Source: an uncultured Candidatus Saccharibacteria bacterium
GTDB lineage: Bacteria; Patescibacteria; Saccharimonadia; Saccharimonadales; CAMLKC01
Direction of reading: 5' to 3'
Length of the DNA stretch: 33,910 nucleotides
Assembly: GCA_946480595.1 (NCBI GenBank)
Contig: CAMLKC010000005.1
Span: 1 to 33,910, forward strand
Shown here: positions 6,983-13,359 of the stretch, one piece after another
Layout of the letters: the number at the start of each line of letters is the position of its first letter
Numbering within the stretch: the first letter of the stretch is position 1
Notes under the pieces: model-generated
The model's input: the letters and a program-made list of their open reading frames with translations, nothing else
Told to the model about the DNA's origin: nothing
Databases searched by the model: none
Translations under genes and position numbers: made by a program

Positions 6983-7459
6983 TTACTGGATAGTAATCTT
7001 TTTGGCTTGTTCTTGCTTGATCTTGCCAAAGCTGATGGTAAGAACGCCGTCTTTTAGTACTGCGCCTACCTCGTCTTCCTTAACAGGAACAGGCAGTGCC
7101 AGCGTACGGCTGAACTCGCCCCAGTAACATTCTTGGATGTGCCAATTGGTAGCATCCGTATCATCGCCGCTGCTAAGCGTGCCGCTGATAGTTAGGATGC
7201 CGTCGCTAATGCTGACATCCAGGTCTTCTTTGTTTACCCCTGCAGTGCGGGCCTTAACGATAAGTTTTTCATCCGTTTCGTAGACATCAACAGCGAGTTG
7301 TCCTGGGAAATCTTCTTCAGACTCTTCCCATGCGGCATTGTCGGCAGGTATCTGCTGTGGTGCAGCTTGCTGTTGGTCTTGGCTGAGCTCATCATCGTTC
7401 AGGAACGCGGCTGCGAGTTCGTCTTCGATCAGTAGATCATCGTTTTGTTTGCGGGCCAT
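6983..7459 (-). CDS. small heat shock protein (Hsp20/alpha-crystallin family)
   Basis: This 158-aa ATP-independent holdase starts at the ATG at 7459, directly after a strong GGAGG ribosome binding site; four upstream in-frame codons would bury that site. The N-terminal third is acidic, Gln/Asp-rich and probably disordered (1-50). The alpha-crystallin domain spans about 52-155, with the typical LAVDVYETDEKLIVKA start, GVNKEDLDVSISDGILTISG and the closing DGVLTISFGK. The usual A-x-x-x-G-V-L signature is present as GAVLKDGVLTI. The C-terminal I-x-I anchor appears as ITIQ at the very end. A promoter with consensus spacing precedes it; no CIRCE copy is visible, so HrcA control is not suggested here. 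Confidence 0.92.
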   Translation of the reverse strand: MARKQNDDLLIEDELAAAFLNDDELSQDQQQAAPQQIPADNAAWEESEEDFPGQLAVDVYETDEKLIVKARTAGVNKEDLDVSISDGILTISGTLSSGDDTDATNWHIQECYWGEFSRTLALPVPVKEDEVGAVLKDGVLTISFGKIKQEQAKKITIQ

Positions 7460-7506
7460 GATATCCTCCACTTTTCTCTAGGCTCTATTGACAAATAGTC
7501 TTTCAC

Positions 7507-7535
7507 ATTATAACCAACATGTACGGTATAATCAA
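7507..7535 (-). promoter_or_regulatory. promoter of hsp20
   Basis: TTGATT (7535-7530), a 17-nt spacer and TATAAT (7512-7507) lie upstream of the ATG at 7459. Its -35 overlaps the -10 proposed for comF on the other strand. Confidence 0.7.
7527..7532 (+). promoter_or_regulatory. -10 element proposed for comF
   Basis: A perfect TATAAT lies about 35 nt before the chosen comF start at 7567. No clear -35 is visible. It shares three bases with the -35 of the divergent hsp20 promoter. Confidence 0.45.
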
Positions 7536-7566
7536 CCTAACGCCAAAGCAAAACGTAAAAAGTACA

Positions 7567-8232
7567 ATGTTTGACGACCTACTTTCAACCATCGCGCCAC
7601 ACCTCTGTTATTCCTGCGGCAAAACAGGCACTATTTTATGTGATAATTGTAAATATGACATCACCTCGGAATATTTTGTAGATTGTATTTCGTGCGGTGG
7701 TCCTGCGGGTGCGACGGGGCGCTGTTTTACCTGCAATACCACGTATTCTCGGGGTTGGTGTGTTGGTGAGCGGTCCGGGGCGCTTGAAAAAATCGTCGAT
7801 AGTTATAAGTTTTACAACAACTACGCCGCGCACCGTGATTTAGCTGCCCTATTATCAGAGCGAATTGGGTTATTACCAGAGAATTGCACTATTGTTCCTG
7901 TTCCTACAGTCCCCTCTCATATCCGTCAAAGAGGGTACGATCACATCTATCTCATCGCAAAACGACTGGCCAAGCTGCAAAACCGCCCTTTGCAGAGGCT
8001 TCTTTATAGGCGAACCTCGACTAAACAGCGAGGTGAAAACCGCAAGAACCGCTTGAGACAAGCCAGCCAAGCTTTCGGCGCGCGTAGTGTATCCGACCCG
8101 GAGCGCGTTTACTTACTGATTGACGATGTCGTTACGACAGGGGCAACGCTGCAGTATGCCAGCAAGGCGCTCACCGAGGCAGGAGCAGTCAATATATGGG
8201 CGGCAGCAATTGCCCGCCAACCTCTCGACTAA
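7567..8232 (+). CDS. comF: ComF-family amidophosphoribosyltransferase-like competence protein
   Basis: This 221-aa protein resembles ComF, which assists uptake of single-stranded DNA in naturally competent bacteria. Four CxxC pairs (C14/C17, C25/C28, C40/C43, C53/C56) form two N-terminal zinc-binding knuckles. A phosphoribosyltransferase domain (about 68-221) follows, with VPVPTVP, the basic KQRGENRKNR segment and the PRPP-binding loop LIDDVVTTGAT at 184-194. The start at 7567 fits the usual ComF N-terminus; an ATG at 7519 adds 16 residues but would sit on top of the -10. Known family members are monodomain proteins of this size. It diverges from hsp20 and lies near the pilin cluster, in keeping with a DNA-uptake role (inference). 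Confidence 0.9.
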   Translation: MFDDLLSTIAPHLCYSCGKTGTILCDNCKYDITSEYFVDCISCGGPAGATGRCFTCNTTYSRGWCVGERSGALEKIVDSYKFYNNYAAHRDLAALLSERIGLLPENCTIVPVPTVPSHIRQRGYDHIYLIAKRLAKLQNRPLQRLLYRRTSTKQRGENRKNRLRQASQAFGARSVSDPERVYLLIDDVVTTGATLQYASKALTEAGAVNIWAAAIARQPLD

Positions 8233-8234
8233 TT

Positions 8235-8260
8235 GTTTCGTATCTGTTAATATACGAAAC
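8235..8260 (+). promoter_or_regulatory. 9-bp inverted repeat overlapping the tRNA-Ser(UGA) promoter
   Basis: GTTTCGTAT (8235-8243) and ATACGAAAC (8252-8260) form a perfect inverted repeat 3 nt after the comF stop. Inside it lies an extended -10 (TGT then TAATAT, 8245-8253) suitably placed for the tRNA at 8273. It could be an operator, or a weak comF terminator without a U-tract. Confidence 0.45.
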
Positions 8261-8272
8261 AGCCACTTATTT

Positions 8273-8397
<125 letters not shown>

Positions 8398-8406
<9 letters not shown>

Positions 8407-8554
8407 TGCCATCGAACCCTCGGGCGACAGCTAAAGCTGGCGCGACCGAGGAGTCCGGCGTAGTGAACGAAGTAAGAAAAAGCAGTCTTGGCTATTTTTT
8501 CTTACGAGTGAACGGAGGAGCAATCTCTGATTGCGATATCCCTCCCTCTCCGCC
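8398..8554. repeat. tRNA-derived structured element between inverted and direct copies of the tRNA-Ser 3' end
   Basis: The left end (8398-8420) is a degraded inverted copy of the tRNA T-arm and acceptor (GGCGGAGAG...TCGAACCCTCGG). The right end (8538-8554) is an exact 17-nt direct copy of tRNA positions 8345-8361. Between them lie nested hairpins: CCTCGG/CCGAGG enclosing CAGC-TAAA-GCTG, a GTAAGAAAAA/TTTTTTCTTAC stem, and GCAATC-TCT-GATTGC. The outer ends pair as GGCGGAGAG/CTCTCCGCC. It abuts the stop of pilin paralogue 7 and would be that gene's 3' UTR. No open frame in it is credible. It may be an ncRNA, a mobile remnant or a decayed tRNA copy. Confidence 0.6.
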
Positions 8555-8964
8555 TAAACGTTCGTCCCGCCGCCACCAACGCCTGGTACAAAGCTGCCAA
8601 TCACGAAATTAATGACCGCGTAGGCCATGATGGCAATAATAAGACCGACAATAGCGTAAAGAATAGTGTTCTTAGCAGTCGTAATGTTGCCCGAGTTACC
8701 ACCAGAAACAACGTACCTCAGGCCGCCGATTACCACCATAATGACGCTAATAGCTCCTACGATAAACAACATAACGTTGGTAATGGTCGTAAAAATACCG
8801 GCACTGCCAAAGAGGTCAACTGCCTGGTCGGCGCCGCGGGCAGAGTTGGCGCCGTCTTCGATAGACAAGTTAAAGGCAAAACTCGTAGGTGCCAAAATAA
8901 TGCTCGCCAGAGAAGCAGCGGCCATACCAAGTGTTGTGATGTAGGCTATTGTCTTTCGCTTCAT
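8554..8964 (-). CDS. VirB2/TrbC-like pilin paralogue 7, detached from the array
   Basis: This 136-aa protein has TAGGAG 10 nt before the ATG. A signal peptide ends near SFAFN (about 31). The exported part is short and cysteine-free (LSIEDGANSARGADQ). It shares VDLFGSAGIFTTITNVMLF with paralogue 6. Core helices (about 58-82 and 96-120) flank the loop GGLRYVVSGGNSGNITTAKN, and a Gly-rich tail (FVPGVGGGGTNV) ends the protein. It is on the opposite strand, 1.7 kb from the array, between two tRNA-Ser genes. Its stop codon touches the tRNA-derived repeat. A TATTAT -10-like element at 9007-9002 may drive it. It could be an alternative major pilin. Confidence 0.85.
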   Translation of the reverse strand: MKRKTIAYITTLGMAAASLASIILAPTSFAFNLSIEDGANSARGADQAVDLFGSAGIFTTITNVMLFIVGAISVIMVVIGGLRYVVSGGNSGNITTAKNTILYAIVGLIIAIMAYAVINFVIGSFVPGVGGGGTNV

Positions 8965-9048
8965 TATTATGTGCTCCTATGGTTTTACACCATATATGTT
9001 CATAATAGCAAAAAACGCTTAAAAAGTCTATGTGCTGTATCTGTAATA

Positions 9049-9057
9049 TGCTACAAT
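9049..9057 (+). promoter_or_regulatory. extended -10 of tRNA-Ser(GCU)
   Basis: TGC followed by TACAAT ends 9 nt before the tRNA 5' end at 9067. No clear -35 is visible. Confidence 0.55.
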
Positions 9058-9066
9058 GATCCAGTT

Positions 9067-9159
9067 GGAGGAGTACCCAAGTGGCTGAAGGGGACGGTTT
9101 GCTAAATCGTTAGTTCGGGGAGACCTGAAGCGGGAGTTCGAATCTCCCCTCCTCCGCCA
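9067..9159 (+). tRNA. tRNA-Ser(GCU)
   Basis: This 93-nt class II tRNA has acceptor GGAGGAG/CTCCTCC, discriminator G and encoded CCA. Anticodon loop TTGCTAA gives GCU, reading AGC and AGU. A long variable arm (TTCGGGGAGACCTGAA region) and T-loop GTTCGAA are present. Confidence 0.97.
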
Positions 9160-9197
9160 AGTAGAAAAGACATGCGGCTGCATGTCTTTTCTACTTG
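9158..9197. terminator. bidirectional terminator anchored in the tRNA-Ser(GCU) CCA end
   Basis: An 18-bp perfect stem (9158-9175 with 9180-9197, loop GGCT) begins with the last two bases of the tRNA. T-rich ends on both strands let it serve both the tRNA and the minus-strand FAD oxidase gene that ends at 9207. Confidence 0.85.
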
Positions 9198-9206
9198 AGG
9201 TAGTAT

Positions 9207-10541
9207 TTATTTGTGCGTCGTGATGTTGTAATTTCGAGAGAAAATATCGTCAGGGTCGTACTGTGCTTTAACTGCTTGCAGTCGCTCGAGCGTTTTCTCT
9301 GGGTACATACGAGCGAAGTCTTTCTCGTTGTAAGTCGTAAAGAAATTAGGGTAAGCTCCCTCGGTTAACGGCGCGATCTTATCGTCGAAAAACGCTAGTG
9401 CGGTTTGTTTGGCTTCGTCTGTCGCCCCTTCAGGGAGGAACGCCGCACATACCAATAGCGCTTCGGCGTCACGGTGGGCGAAAGCGGTCTCGCCGCTTTC
9501 GTGATCCTGTACGGCGCCGCCAAGACTGCGCAAAAACATCATCTTGTCGGCCGCACCGTCGTATATTGTTGTAATTATGTCAATGAAGCTGTTGTCGAGG
9601 GAATGGATCAACCCGTCTTTGACGGCCGGAACAGCGCCCGCGGGCGGATGAGCTTCCTGGAGCGCATCGGCATACGGCATGCGCGCGACCGTGTGGCTAA
9701 CGACTGGCGCTATCTCTAGAAACGGTGCGAGTGCCTGGCTGCTCGCTTCTTCGTCATCACCAGCAAAACAGTAAAACATCAGCGCAGAGGGTGGCGCGCC
9801 GCCAAAACCAGGCATGACGACTAAGGTAGTTGTCACTTCCCGCGGAGAACTGCGCGTCGCGTCCCGCCAACCAGCCAGGAGCGATTTTAGGTCATCTAGT
9901 TTGTAGGCAATTGATCCAAAGAAGACGTTGTTTAAACGGTGGGCGGCAAAATCAAAATGTGTTACCACGCCAAAATTACCTCCGCCTCCCCTGATCGCCC
10001 AAAAAAGGTCGGGATATTCACTCCTACTCACCGTCAGTGCGCGTCCGTCAGCCGTTACGATCTCGGCGCCAATAAGCTGGTCGATAGCTAGCGCGTATTT
10101 TCGTACCATAATGCCAATGCCGCCGCCCAGTGTCAGACCGCCCACGCCAACCGATTTTGTATCGCCGGCAGAAACAACCAAGCCTTCTTCTGCTAGTGCG
10201 TGCGCTACTTCGCCCCACACTGCGCCTGCACCAACGCGGACCGTTCCGGCGGCTGTATCGAGTACGGTCACCTCTGAAAATTGCTTCATGTCTACAATAA
10301 TACCGGCGTCATTAGTGCTGTGTCCCATGCCGCTATGGCCGCCGCTTCGTATAGAAAGAGGTAATGAATGGGAGGTGGCGTAGCGAATGGCCTTGGCAAT
10401 ATCTTCTGCCGTGCGCGGATAGAGTACGGCACTCGGGGTTCCTGTTGCCATATAAACAGACCGCACCGCCTCGTATATGCTGTCCTCGGGGGTAATAATA
10501 GTTCCCGAAAATGAATGAAGAGATGATTTTATATCTGTCAT
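9207..10541 (-). CDS. FAD-linked oxidase, berberine-bridge/GlcD type
   Basis: This 444-aa flavoenzyme has a PCMH-type FAD-binding domain (about 35-205) and a C-terminal BBE segment. RSGGHS at 65-70 carries His69, the position used for covalent 8-alpha-histidyl FAD linkage in this family. The second attachment Cys of bicovalent members is absent: GDTKSVGVGGLTLGGG (about 129-144) has no cysteine. NYN at 437-439 near the C-terminus is the conserved BBE motif. Family members oxidise sugars, alcohols or amines and pass electrons to oxygen; the substrate cannot be read from the sequence. No signal peptide is visible. It has its own near-leaderless promoter. An oxygen-using oxidase is unusual in a reduced CPR genome. 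Confidence 0.9.
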   Translation of the reverse strand: MTDIKSSLHSFSGTIITPEDSIYEAVRSVYMATGTPSAVLYPRTAEDIAKAIRYATSHSLPLSIRSGGHSGMGHSTNDAGIIVDMKQFSEVTVLDTAAGTVRVGAGAVWGEVAHALAEEGLVVSAGDTKSVGVGGLTLGGGIGIMVRKYALAIDQLIGAEIVTADGRALTVSRSEYPDLFWAIRGGGGNFGVVTHFDFAAHRLNNVFFGSIAYKLDDLKSLLAGWRDATRSSPREVTTTLVVMPGFGGAPPSALMFYCFAGDDEEASSQALAPFLEIAPVVSHTVARMPYADALQEAHPPAGAVPAVKDGLIHSLDNSFIDIITTIYDGAADKMMFLRSLGGAVQDHESGETAFAHRDAEALLVCAAFLPEGATDEAKQTALAFFDDKIAPLTEGAYPNFFTTYNEKDFARMYPEKTLERLQAVKAQYDPDDIFSRNYNITTHK

Positions 10542-10548
10542 AATGCCT

Positions 10549-10578
10549 ATAGTAGCGGAAAAAAGCTTATGCTGGCAA
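10549..10578 (-). promoter_or_regulatory. promoter of the FAD oxidase
   Basis: TTGCCA (10578-10573), an 18-nt spacer and TACTAT (10554-10549) end 7 nt before the ATG at 10541, giving a near-leaderless message. Confidence 0.6.
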
Positions 10579-10616
10579 CGAAAGTAACAAATTGCAGGCC
10601 GATCTAAATTTGCTCA

Positions 10617-10625
10617 TGCTATACT
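10617..10625 (+). promoter_or_regulatory. extended -10 just before the 10632 gene
   Basis: TGC followed by TATACT ends only 6 nt before the ATG at 10632. No ribosome binding site fits in between. Confidence 0.55.
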
Positions 10626-10631
10626 GAATTT

Positions 10632-11330
10632 ATGCAACCAGATCGGAATCCGACAGATTGGCAGCAGCCAAAAGAGCAGCCGTCACAGGCGCCTTATGCG
10701 GTTAATTCTTTAGAGACACCGCAACAAGTAGAAACCAAGCCCGTCGTTACCTTGACGCCGGATGAAGCGCAGACCCAGCAGCCGGTTTCATTTGCAGAAA
10801 CTGCCGATGAGCCAACGCCGATTCCCCCTTCTGACCCTCAAGACAATAGAGAAGCTGACGAACCAGGCGAGATGCAGCCCGTCCGTTGGCAGGCGCACGA
10901 GTATATTCATCACGAAAAAGGCACAGGCTGGTTTATTGGCTTTGCAGTGGTGGTAATTGCACTTATTGCGGTTGCCATATTCTTGATTCAGTCCGTCACG
11001 TTCGCCATCCTTATACCGGTCATGGCGGCCGCACTTATTGTGTATTCGCATCGCCCGCCACGAGTGATCGACTACACGCTGAGCCGCCAAGGGCTCCATG
11101 TGAACGACCACCTCTACTCATTCTCTGAGTTCAAGTCATTTGGCGTGATTCATGACGGCCAAGAATATTCGGTCATGCTAGTGCCGACCAAGCGGTTCCG
11201 CCCCGGCGTGTACGTGTATTTTCCTGAAGAAGCGGGCGAAGCTATCGTCGATATGCTTGGCGCGCGCCTTCCTATGCAGGAGCTTCATCTTGATCTCATC
11301 GACCGGCTTATCCGTAAACTTCGCATCTGA
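10632..11330 (+). CDS. membrane protein with PH-like C-terminal domain, unknown function
   Basis: This 232-aa protein has a long disordered N-terminus rich in Gln, Pro and Glu (1-85), then QPVRWQAHEYIHHEKGTGW leading into two close hydrophobic helices (about 99-119 and 121-140). A C-terminal beta-rich domain follows (about 147-232: IDYTLSRQGLHVNDHLYSF..., ending in a helix LHLDLIDRLIRKLRI). The two-helix plus beta-domain layout resembles bacterial PH-like membrane proteins; this is a fold-level guess. It is monocistronic and followed by the tRNA-Arg promoter. I do not know its function. Confidence 0.75.
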   Translation: MQPDRNPTDWQQPKEQPSQAPYAVNSLETPQQVETKPVVTLTPDEAQTQQPVSFAETADEPTPIPPSDPQDNREADEPGEMQPVRWQAHEYIHHEKGTGWFIGFAVVVIALIAVAIFLIQSVTFAILIPVMAAALIVYSHRPPRVIDYTLSRQGLHVNDHLYSFSEFKSFGVIHDGQEYSVMLVPTKRFRPGVYVYFPEEAGEAIVDMLGARLPMQELHLDLIDRLIRKLRI

Positions 11331-11336
11331 TAGTTC

Positions 11337-11365
11337 TTGCCCATAACAGGTGTACATGATACAAT
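11337..11365 (+). promoter_or_regulatory. promoter of tRNA-Arg(GCG)
   Basis: TTGCCC (11337-11342), a 17-nt spacer and TACAAT (11360-11365) would start transcription near 11372, leaving a leader of about 90 nt before the tRNA. The leader contains an imperfect GCGGCGT/ACACCGC stem and no open frame. Confidence 0.55.
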
Positions 11366-11461
11366 AGCCGATGTTCGCTGCTTATTTTTAGCGGTCGAAA
11401 GCACCTTCTAGTTACACGAAAAGCGGCGTTATGCACGACCACGTGTGTGACACCGCATTTT

Positions 11462-11538
11462 GCACCCGTAGCTCAGCTGGATAGAGCGTCGGCTTGCGGA
11501 GCCGAAGGCCATAGGTTCGAATCCTGTCGGGTGTACCA
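11462..11538 (+). tRNA. tRNA-Arg(GCG)
   Basis: This 77-nt class I tRNA has acceptor GCACCCG/CGGGTGT (G1-U72), discriminator A and encoded CCA. Anticodon loop TTGCGGA gives GCG at 34-36. D-arm GCTC/GAGC and T-loop GTTCGAA are normal. Most bacteria use tRNA-Arg(ACG), deaminated to ICG, for these codons, so G34 is notable. Confidence 0.93.
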
Positions 11539-11577
11539 AGAAAAAAGACTCATCGTTTGATGGGTCTTTTTTCTTGG
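11536..11577. terminator. bidirectional terminator anchored in the tRNA-Arg CCA end
   Basis: A 19-bp stem (11536-11554 with 11559-11577, one G-U pair, loop GTTT) begins at the CCA of the tRNA. It has T-runs on both strands and also suits the minus-strand gene that ends at 11588. Confidence 0.85.
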
Positions 11578-11587
11578 GCTGTTTGCG

Positions 11588-11938
11588 CTATGTTTGCGAC
11601 TGGCTGAACGGGAGTTCTTCTTCCTGCGAGCCGTCGTAATGACGCGGTAGATTCTCGAACTCTTCCGGGTGAGAGACACCCCAGCTAATAAGAAAAACCA
11701 AAAACAGACAGAACAGGAGCGAAAGCACCGTGCTTACGATACCGGTTACCAACCCAGTGATTGCGAGGCCGCGGCCAGCCAGCTTCTTTTTGAGCGCGAT
11801 GGTTCCGGTTACGATTGCCGGAATACCAAGCAGCAAACCTGGGCCGGTAAGCGAAATAATGCCGAGGATCACCGAAACAATAGCAAGGCTGCTATCTTCT
11901 TGTTTTTGGGCGACGGCGACGTGTTCTTTTTTGGTCAT
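11588..11938 (-). CDS. DUF4190-like small membrane protein
   Basis: This 116-aa protein has a short polar N-terminus (MTKKEHVAVAQKQEDSS), then two long hydrophobic stretches (about 18-48 and 56-88) separated by the basic ALKKKLAGRGLAITG. The N-terminal pattern SSLAIVSVILGIISL...GIPAIVTGTIAL...GRGLAITGLVTG is characteristic of DUF4190 proteins. An acidic tail (EEFENLPRHYDGSQEEELPF) ends it. Function unknown. An AAGGAA ribosome binding site sits 7 nt before the ATG, directly after the CCA of the upstream tRNA-Ser(CGA). No terminator separates the two, so tRNA and mRNA probably share a transcript. Confidence 0.85.
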   Translation of the reverse strand: MTKKEHVAVAQKQEDSSLAIVSVILGIISLTGPGLLLGIPAIVTGTIALKKKLAGRGLAITGLVTGIVSTVLSLLFCLFLVFLISWGVSHPEEFENLPRHYDGSQEEELPFSQSQT

Positions 11939-11951
11939 AAATAATTCCTTC

Positions 11952-12039
11952 TGGCGGAGAGAGAGGGATTCGAACCCTCGGAACCTTGCGGTTCACCGCT
12001 TTTCGAGAGCGGCCAGTTCAACCACTCCTGCACCTCTCC
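11952..12039 (-). tRNA. tRNA-Ser(CGA)
   Basis: This 88-nt class II tRNA has acceptor GGAGAGG/CTCTCTCC region, discriminator G and encoded CCA. Anticodon loop CTCGAAA gives CGA, reading UCG. A long variable arm (GAACCGCAAGGTTC) and T-loop GTTCGAA are present. It lacks the CCA-anchored terminator seen at the other tRNAs here and runs into the DUF4190-like gene. Confidence 0.97.
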
Positions 12040-12072
12040 ATGCCAAGCTATGATTATATCAGATGGGCAAGG

Positions 12073-12078
12073 TATACT
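12073..12078 (+). promoter_or_regulatory. -10 element of the HIT-rlmH operon
   Basis: TATACT ends 6 nt before the ATG at 12085. The -35 is weak. The transcript would be leaderless or nearly so. Confidence 0.45.
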
Positions 12079-12084
12079 AAACCT

Positions 12085-12477
12085 ATGGAAGAGTCGATTT
12101 TTACGAAGATTGTTAAAGGCGAAATACCGGCACACAAGGTCTACGAAGACGAGAGGGTGCTGGCATTTCTGGATATTCACCCAGTAACCAGCGGTCACAC
12201 GCTCGTCATACCGAAGCGCCAGGTGGAGTTCGTCTGGGACCTCGATGAGGAGGATTACCAGGCGGTCATGGCGGCCGCAAAGCAAATTGCCCGTCGTATG
12301 CGCGATGTGCTGGGTGTAAAGTATGTTGGAGTCAAAGTCATTGGGGTTGATGTGCCGCATGCGCACGTGCAGCTGGTGCCGTTCAATAATTCGGGCGAAT
12401 ATCTCCAGCCTCAAGATATGACCAGCGAACCAAACCACGCCGAACTGGCACAAATAGCGGAAAAGCTTCAGTTTTAA
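12085..12477 (+). CDS. HIT-family nucleotide-binding protein with HxHxQ motif
   Basis: This 130-aa protein belongs to the histidine-triad superfamily, which hydrolyses or transfers nucleoside monophosphates. The fold signature is clear: IFTKIVKGEIPAHKVYEDERVLAFLDIHPVTSGHTLVIPK (about 5-44) and the active-site strand near the C-terminus. The motif reads H92-A-H94-V-Q96, so the third His of the triad is Gln. In known families H-x-H-x-Q is typical of GalT and ATP adenylyltransferases, whereas Hint/Fhit hydrolases have three His; the nucleophile, the middle His, is kept. The start follows a -10 element by 6 nt; longer readings run into the tRNA-Ser(CGA) on the other strand. The stop abuts the rlmH start. 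Confidence 0.9.
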   Translation: MEESIFTKIVKGEIPAHKVYEDERVLAFLDIHPVTSGHTLVIPKRQVEFVWDLDEEDYQAVMAAAKQIARRMRDVLGVKYVGVKVIGVDVPHAHVQLVPFNNSGEYLQPQDMTSEPNHAELAQIAEKLQF

Positions 12478-12936
12478 ATGGCAATCAAACTTTTGGCCGT
12501 CGGCAAAAAGCACGAAACGTGGGTAGAAGACGGCATCCGGCGCTATGAAACGCGCTTGAAGCGTCCGTTTAATACGGAATGGGTACTTTTGCCGCATTCG
12601 TCCCGCGAAGGTCTTGCAGCACGCCAGGAAGAGTCTGAGCGCTTACTTTCGCGCCTGAAGGCGGATGACTTCGTGATTCTTTTGGATGAGCGGGGAAAAC
12701 TGTACGATTCCCCTGCCTTTTCCCAGCTTGTGCTGCAGCCGCTCGAGAGTTCGCGCCAAGTGGTGATGATTATTGGCGGTGCGTATGGCGTAGACGATTC
12801 GGTACATGCGCGCGCAGACTCGGTATGGTCGCTTTCGCCTCTTGTGTTTCCCCACCAGTTGGTTCGCCTGCTTCTTGCCGAGCAGTTATACCGGGCGCAG
12901 GAAATAGCGGCGGGCCACCCGTATCACCACGAGTAG
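12478..12936 (+). CDS. rlmH: 23S rRNA pseudouridine-1915 N3-methyltransferase RlmH
   Basis: This 152-aa SPOUT methyltransferase modifies pseudouridine 1915 in helix 69 of 23S rRNA using S-adenosylmethionine. The length is normal for the family. Recognisable features are the N-terminal MAIKLLAVGKKHETWVEDGIRRYETRL, the central FVILLDERGK, and the knot region IIGGAYGVDDSV (about 98-109). The C-terminal SLSPLVFPHQLVRLLLAEQLYRA then leads to the conserved end HPYHHE. The ATG directly follows the TAA of the HIT gene with no gap, so it is translationally coupled. Confidence 0.96.
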   Translation: MAIKLLAVGKKHETWVEDGIRRYETRLKRPFNTEWVLLPHSSREGLAARQEESERLLSRLKADDFVILLDERGKLYDSPAFSQLVLQPLESSRQVVMIIGGAYGVDDSVHARADSVWSLSPLVFPHQLVRLLLAEQLYRAQEIAAGHPYHHE

Positions 12937-12960
12937 ACGAGAATATTAAACGACATAGAA

Positions 12961-12989
12961 TTGACATTTCATAAAACTTATGCTATATT
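12961..12989 (+). promoter_or_regulatory. strong promoter of the small secreted protein gene
   Basis: TTGACA (12961-12966), a 17-nt spacer ending in an extended TGC, and TATATT (12984-12989). The leader to the ATG at 13027 is about 30 nt and A-rich. It is the closest match to consensus in the window. Confidence 0.8.
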
Positions 12990-13026
12990 TTTGACAGCAT
13001 TAAAGCTAAAACAAAAATATAGACCA

Positions 13027-13359
13027 ATGATTTCAAAATTCGTAAATTCACTCGCACTATTACTCAGTATTGTCACGGCAGGTACGGTTTTCGTCCACGA
13101 CACCCGTATCGACAAGGCTGCTATGGCCGCTACTTCACTGCCGCTGCCGATGGCATATGAAGAATCGAGCGCAAGCAAGCTGCTAAGCGGCGATGCCCAT
13201 ACGCACGTTGAGCGCGTTTCCGTGTCGCAGGCCATGAAGGAATTTTCTAACGGTACACCACGTATTCAGCCCCGAAACGACGACAAAAAACACCTTATGC
13301 CAAAGCGTGTCGCCAAGGGCCATCATGCCTTTGACAATTACTACTTGCCGATTGTCTAA
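13027..13359 (+). CDS. small secreted or membrane-anchored protein, unknown function
   Basis: This 110-aa protein starts at the ATG at 13027, downstream of a strong promoter; longer readings in the frame would start inside the promoter. An N-terminal hydrophobic signal (about 6-24) is followed by a Ser/Ala-rich segment and a basic, His-containing C-terminal half (SNGTPRIQPRNDDKKHLMPKRVAKGHHAFDNYYLPIV). No family is recognised. The stop codon lies within an 11-bp tandem repeat. Given the promoter strength it may be abundant. It converges on valS with a 13-bp gap. Confidence 0.65.
   Translation: MISKFVNSLALLLSIVTAGTVFVHDTRIDKAAMAATSLPLPMAYEESSASKLLSGDAHTHVERVSVSQAMKEFSNGTPRIQPRNDDKKHLMPKRVAKGHHAFDNYYLPIV

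Noticed and set aside
11473..11679. 68-aa minus-strand frame with [19 protein letters not shown]
   Set aside because: It is the antisense of tRNA-Arg; the [14 protein letters not shown] string is a well-known artefact of tRNA T-arms translated on the wrong strand.
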